Part shown: one piece after another, positions 61,445 to 64,000 of the stretch
How positions within the stretch are numbered: the first letter of the stretch is position 1
Layout: every line of letters starts with the position of its first letter
Program-made: the position numbers and the translations under genes
The notes under the pieces: generated by a model
Database searches by the model: none
What the model was told of the DNA's origin: nothing
Seen by the model: the letters and a program-made list of their open reading frames with translations, nothing else
NCBI RefSeq assembly: GCF_021272185.1
Contig: NZ_JAJSEC010000006.1
Coordinates: 1 to 64,000 of the forward strand
Source of the DNA: Roseivivax sp. GX 12232
GTDB lineage: Bacteria > Pseudomonadota > Alphaproteobacteria > Rhodobacterales > Rhodobacteraceae
Direction of reading: 5' to 3'
Length of the DNA stretch: 64,000 bases

Positions 61445-62645
61445 GACAGCCAAGATGGCAGCCCCCGGCGGGGGATCAAGCGCGCTGGTGATCGGCGGCG
61501 GGCCGGCGGGGCTGATGGCCGCCGAGGCCCTGCTCGATGCCGGCTGGCGAGTCACCCTGGCCGAGCAGAAGCCCTCGCTCGCGCGGAAGTTCCTGATGGC
61601 GGGGAAATCCGGGCTGAACCTGACCAAGGCCGAGCCCGCCGAGGAGTTCCTGAAGGCCTATGGCGCGGCGGCCGACTGGCTCGCGCCGATGCTCGCCGCC
61701 TTCGGCCCCGAGGCGGCGGTGCGCTTTGCCGAGGAGCTGGGCCAGGAGGTCTTCACCGGCTCCACCGGGCGGGTGTTCCCGAAAGTCATGAAGGCCTCGC
61801 CGCTCCTGCGCGCCTGGCTGGCGCGGCTGGAGGCCAAGCGCCTGGAGGTCCGCACCCGCTGGCGCTGGACGGGCGGCGCGGGGCCCTTCATCTTCGACAC
61901 GCCCGAGGGGCCGGTCACGCGCGCACCGGATGTCGCGGTGCTGGCCGCCGGCGGGGCGAGCTGGCGGCGGCTCGGCTCGGACGGCGCCTGGGCCGGACAT
62001 CTCGAGGCCGAGGGTCTGGAGCTCACCCCCTTCGCGCCAGCCAACGCGGGCCTGAAGGTCGACTGGTCGCCGCATATGACCCGCCATTTCGGCGCGCCCC
62101 TGAAGAACATCGCACTGACGGCAGGCGACATCACCGCACGCGGCGAGGCGGTGATCTCCGCCCGGGGGCTCGAGGGCGGCGGGCTCTACCCGCTCTCGCC
62201 CGCGCTGCGGCAGGGGGCGGCGCTGACCCTCGACCTCGCGCCCGACCGCACGGTGGAGGCGCTGGCCCGGCGGCTCGCGCGGCCGCGCGGCAAGGACAGC
62301 CTGTCGAACTGGCTGCGCAAGGCGCTGAAACTCTCGCCGCAGGCCCAGGCGCTGGTCATGGAATGCGCCCGCCCCCTGCCCCGGGAGCCCGAGGCGCTGG
62401 CCCGGCTCCTGAAGGCCCTGCCGGTCGCGCACGCGGGGCTGCGGCCTTTGGACGAGGCGATCTCCACCGCCGGCGGGCTGCCGCGGGCGGCGCTGGACGA
62501 GGGGCTCATGCTGCGCGCCAAGCCCGGGGTCTTCGCCGCCGGAGAGATGCTCGACTGGGAAGCGCCGACGGGCGGCTACCTGCTGACCGCCTGCATGGCG
62601 ACCGGCCTCTGGGCCGGGAGGCACGCGGCGCGGCATGGCGGGTAA
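61443..62645 (+). CDS. HI0933/PP_4765-type flavoprotein (NAD(P)/FAD-dependent oxidoreductase)
   Basis: A 400-residue FAD protein. The dinucleotide site is VIGGGPAGLMAAEAL near 17-31, with QKPSLARKFLMAGKSGLNLTKAEP of the HI0933 family. The C-terminal FAD block reads GVFAAGEMLDWEAPTGGYLLTACMATG. It fits the uncharacterised PP_4765 flavoprotein subgroup. Reaction unknown. ATG 61443 or 61455 (MAAPGGG) could be the start; neither has a clear ribosome site. The first overlaps the HNH gene start codon. Confidence 0.88.
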   Translation: MTAKMAAPGGGSSALVIGGGPAGLMAAEALLDAGWRVTLAEQKPSLARKFLMAGKSGLNLTKAEPAEEFLKAYGAAADWLAPMLAAFGPEAAVRFAEELGQEVFTGSTGRVFPKVMKASPLLRAWLARLEAKRLEVRTRWRWTGGAGPFIFDTPEGPVTRAPDVAVLAAGGASWRRLGSDGAWAGHLEAEGLELTPFAPANAGLKVDWSPHMTRHFGAPLKNIALTAGDITARGEAVISARGLEGGGLYPLSPALRQGAALTLDLAPDRTVEALARRLARPRGKDSLSNWLRKALKLSPQAQALVMECARPLPREPEALARLLKALPVAHAGLRPLDEAISTAGGLPRAALDEGLMLRAKPGVFAAGEMLDWEAPTGGYLLTACMATGLWAGRHAARHGG

Positions 62646-62806
62646 GCCTCAGGCGGGCGCAGGCGGCGCGGTATGGTGGCTAGAGCTCAGGCTGGCGCAG
62701 GCGGCGCGGCCGGGCAGCACGGCATTCTAACGATCGGCGTCATGCCTGCGCATGTCGCGCGTCACCCAAGCGCCTCCATCGCCCTCACGTCTGCCCGCGC
62801 GGCGCC

Positions 62807-63397
62807 CTAGGGCAGCGCGGCCGCCCGCCGGTAGGCCTCGCGGTCGCGCAGGCGGCGGGTGTAGGCCTTGAAGGCCTCGGGCGGGTCGGGGAACTTCGCC
62901 ACCCGCGCCCAGCCGCCGCAATGGCACAGGATGATGTCCGGCACGGTCATCTCCTCGCCCATGATATAGGGCCCCTCGATGCCCGCGGTGATGCGTTCGA
63001 GGTTGGCGGCGAACTCGGACTTCAGGCTGTCCTTCACCTCGGGCACGCGCTTGTCCTCGGGCAACACGAAACTGTGCCGCGCGGCGGTCCAGATGATCGC
63101 GTCGAGCTCGTCGAGGATGCGGAAGGTCCAGCTGTCCTGCACCGCGCGCTCGGGCGTGCCGGCAGGACAGGTGAAGGCGCCGTGGCGGTCGGCCAGGAAG
63201 GTCAGGATCGCCGCCGAATCGGGGATCGCGCGGCCATCGGCCAGCAGCACCGGCACCTTGCCGAGGGGGCTCGCTTCGCGGACCTCGGCGCTTTGCGGGC
63301 CGACGGGCAGATGTTCGTAATCGACCCCCAGCTCCTCGAGCAGCCAGAGCGGGCGGAAGGCACGGGTCTTGGCGGTGCCGATCAGGGTGTAGCGCAT
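62807..63397 (-). CDS. Glutathione S-transferase
   Basis: A 196-residue GST. The thioredoxin-like N-domain has MRYTLIGTAKTRAFRPLWLLEEL, LGKVPVLLADG and the glutathione-binding IPDSAAILTFLADR (S at about 61). A helical C-domain follows (YIMGEEMTVPDIILCH, the N-capping box). It conjugates or transfers glutathione to unknown substrates. Confidence 0.93.
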   Translation of the reverse strand: MRYTLIGTAKTRAFRPLWLLEELGVDYEHLPVGPQSAEVREASPLGKVPVLLADGRAIPDSAAILTFLADRHGAFTCPAGTPERAVQDSWTFRILDELDAIIWTAARHSFVLPEDKRVPEVKDSLKSEFAANLERITAGIEGPYIMGEEMTVPDIILCHCGGWARVAKFPDPPEAFKAYTRRLRDREAYRRAAALP

Positions 63398-63519
63398 GGG
63401 AAAGACGGCCTTCTTGCAAGTCGGGGCCGGAGGCTGCCAGCCCTGCCTTCAGAGTGGCCGAAGCCCCCCGGCTCCGCAACAGCGCCGATCCGGGGCGGCC
63501 TGAGACGACCCAGCGCCGA

Positions 63520-64000
63520 TCAGCGCCGCGCCAGCATCGCGAGCCGGATCAGCGTGCGTTCGACCAGCGCCATCTGCGGGGCCTTCTGGCCCGCCGAGCG
63601 CAGCGACAGGTCGGTGTCGGTCAGGATCGTCAGCGCCTGTTCGAGCTTGCGCCCGCCCCAGCCCTGGGCCTGGCGGATCATCCGGTCGCGGCGCGGCCCG
63701 AAGACCGGCGGCCGGGCCCGGCCCATGCCCGCCTGCGGCCCGCCGGGATCGGCGGCGGCGGCATGCAGCACGCGGAAATGCCGGGTCGCCATGATCACCA
63801 GCGTCACCGCGTTGGTGCCCTGGGCGCCGAGGCGCTGCATCACCGGGCCGATCTCGTCGGTGCGGCCCTCGGCCACCACATGCAGGATCTCGTCGACATC
63901 CGCCTCGGTCGAGGTCGGCGCCATGAGCGCCACTTCCGCCGCGCTCAGCGGGCTCTCGTCGCCGATCTTGTAAAGCGCGACCTTCTCGATGGTCTGGCGG
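63520..64000 (-). CDS. holA: DNA polymerase III subunit delta, 3' part only
   Basis: The last 160 residues of HolA, running off the window's right edge, where the frame continues upstream of the internal ATG at 63933 (RQTIEKVALYKIGDESPLSAAEVALMAPTS). Seen are the PTSTEADVDEI hinge, the collar-domain LVIMATRHFRVLH and the closing ERTLIRLAMLARR. In the clamp loader, delta opens the beta clamp. The internal ATG is not the true start. Confidence 0.88.
   Translation of the reverse strand, partial: RQTIEKVALYKIGDESPLSAAEVALMAPTSTEADVDEILHVVAEGRTDEIGPVMQRLGAQGTNAVTLVIMATRHFRVLHAAAADPGGPQAGMGRARPPVFGPRRDRMIRQAQGWGGRKLEQALTILTDTDLSLRSAGQKAPQMALVERTLIRLAMLARR

Overview
The window is high-GC DNA (roughly 70 percent by eye) densely packed with genes that look like an alphaproteobacterium of the Rhodobacteraceae. 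Supporting this are a Rhodobacter-type smo polyol operon, an F0 operon atpI-B-E-F'-F separated from the F1 genes, the division ATPase MipZ, the gene order ffh-chorismate mutase-rpsP-rimM-trmD-rplS-rpmE, a class II (plant-type) glutamate-cysteine ligase, and an ALDH16-type two-domain aldehyde dehydrogenase next to deoC. No rRNA, tRNA, CRISPR array, insertion sequence, integrase or phage gene was seen. The window reads as core chromosome, with a few unusual non-coding stretches.

Layout. 1-1615: an interspersed repeat cut by the window edge, then an AlkB-type alkane hydroxylase with a palindrome in front. 1773-9388 (minus): sorbitol/mannitol uptake and oxidation (LacI regulator, SmoE-F-G-K transporter, SmoS, MtlK), with a matching operator candidate ahead of the regulator and ahead of smoE. 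9681-12313 (minus): F0 ATP synthase operon with a clear terminator. 12570-14778: ArsR and LysR regulators and a divergent FMN azoreductase. 14779-16214: 1.4 kb non-coding, holding a pyrimidine tract and two copies of the repeat. 16215-23607: SRP/ribosome maturation cluster, interrupted by two paralogous acetyltransferases, a MipA-like outer-membrane protein and another repeat copy. 23762-29608: lipoproteins, a DUF2252 protein with a histone-H1-like tail, an EEP-family hydrolase, MipZ and an HpaI-type aldolase. 29726-29815: an 18-unit GCGGT microsatellite. 29826-39839: GNAT, SMC, a lytic transglycosylase, glutathionyl-hydroquinone reductase, deoC and ALDH16. 39960-43880: RsfS, RlmH, an aromatic/aspartate aminotransferase, a sulfurtransferase and SmpB. 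43950-46463: a Na+/H+ antiporter fused to a cyclic-nucleotide-binding-like domain, with a heptanucleotide repeat upstream. 46936-50515 (minus): ftsE-ftsX-plsC and a frameshifted glycosyltransferase. 50667-52402: zinc-ribbon membrane protein and a STAS/anti-sigma pair. 53000-57326: gamma-glutamyltransferase facing glutamate-cysteine ligase, then a membrane protein and RsmE. 57338-60590: UbiA, an OmpA-like protein and a coiled-coil membrane protein. 60794-60959: a fifth repeat copy. 61148-64000: HNH protein, PP_4765-type flavoprotein, a GST and the 3' part of holA.

The most interesting signal is a family of 165-166 bp elements: four complete copies plus one cut by the window edge. Each has long self-complementary arms, a nested inner stem and a 3' hairpin that competes with the outer stem. 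One stem position shows a compensatory base change. The family matches none I can name and could be a mobile MITE-like element or a structured RNA.
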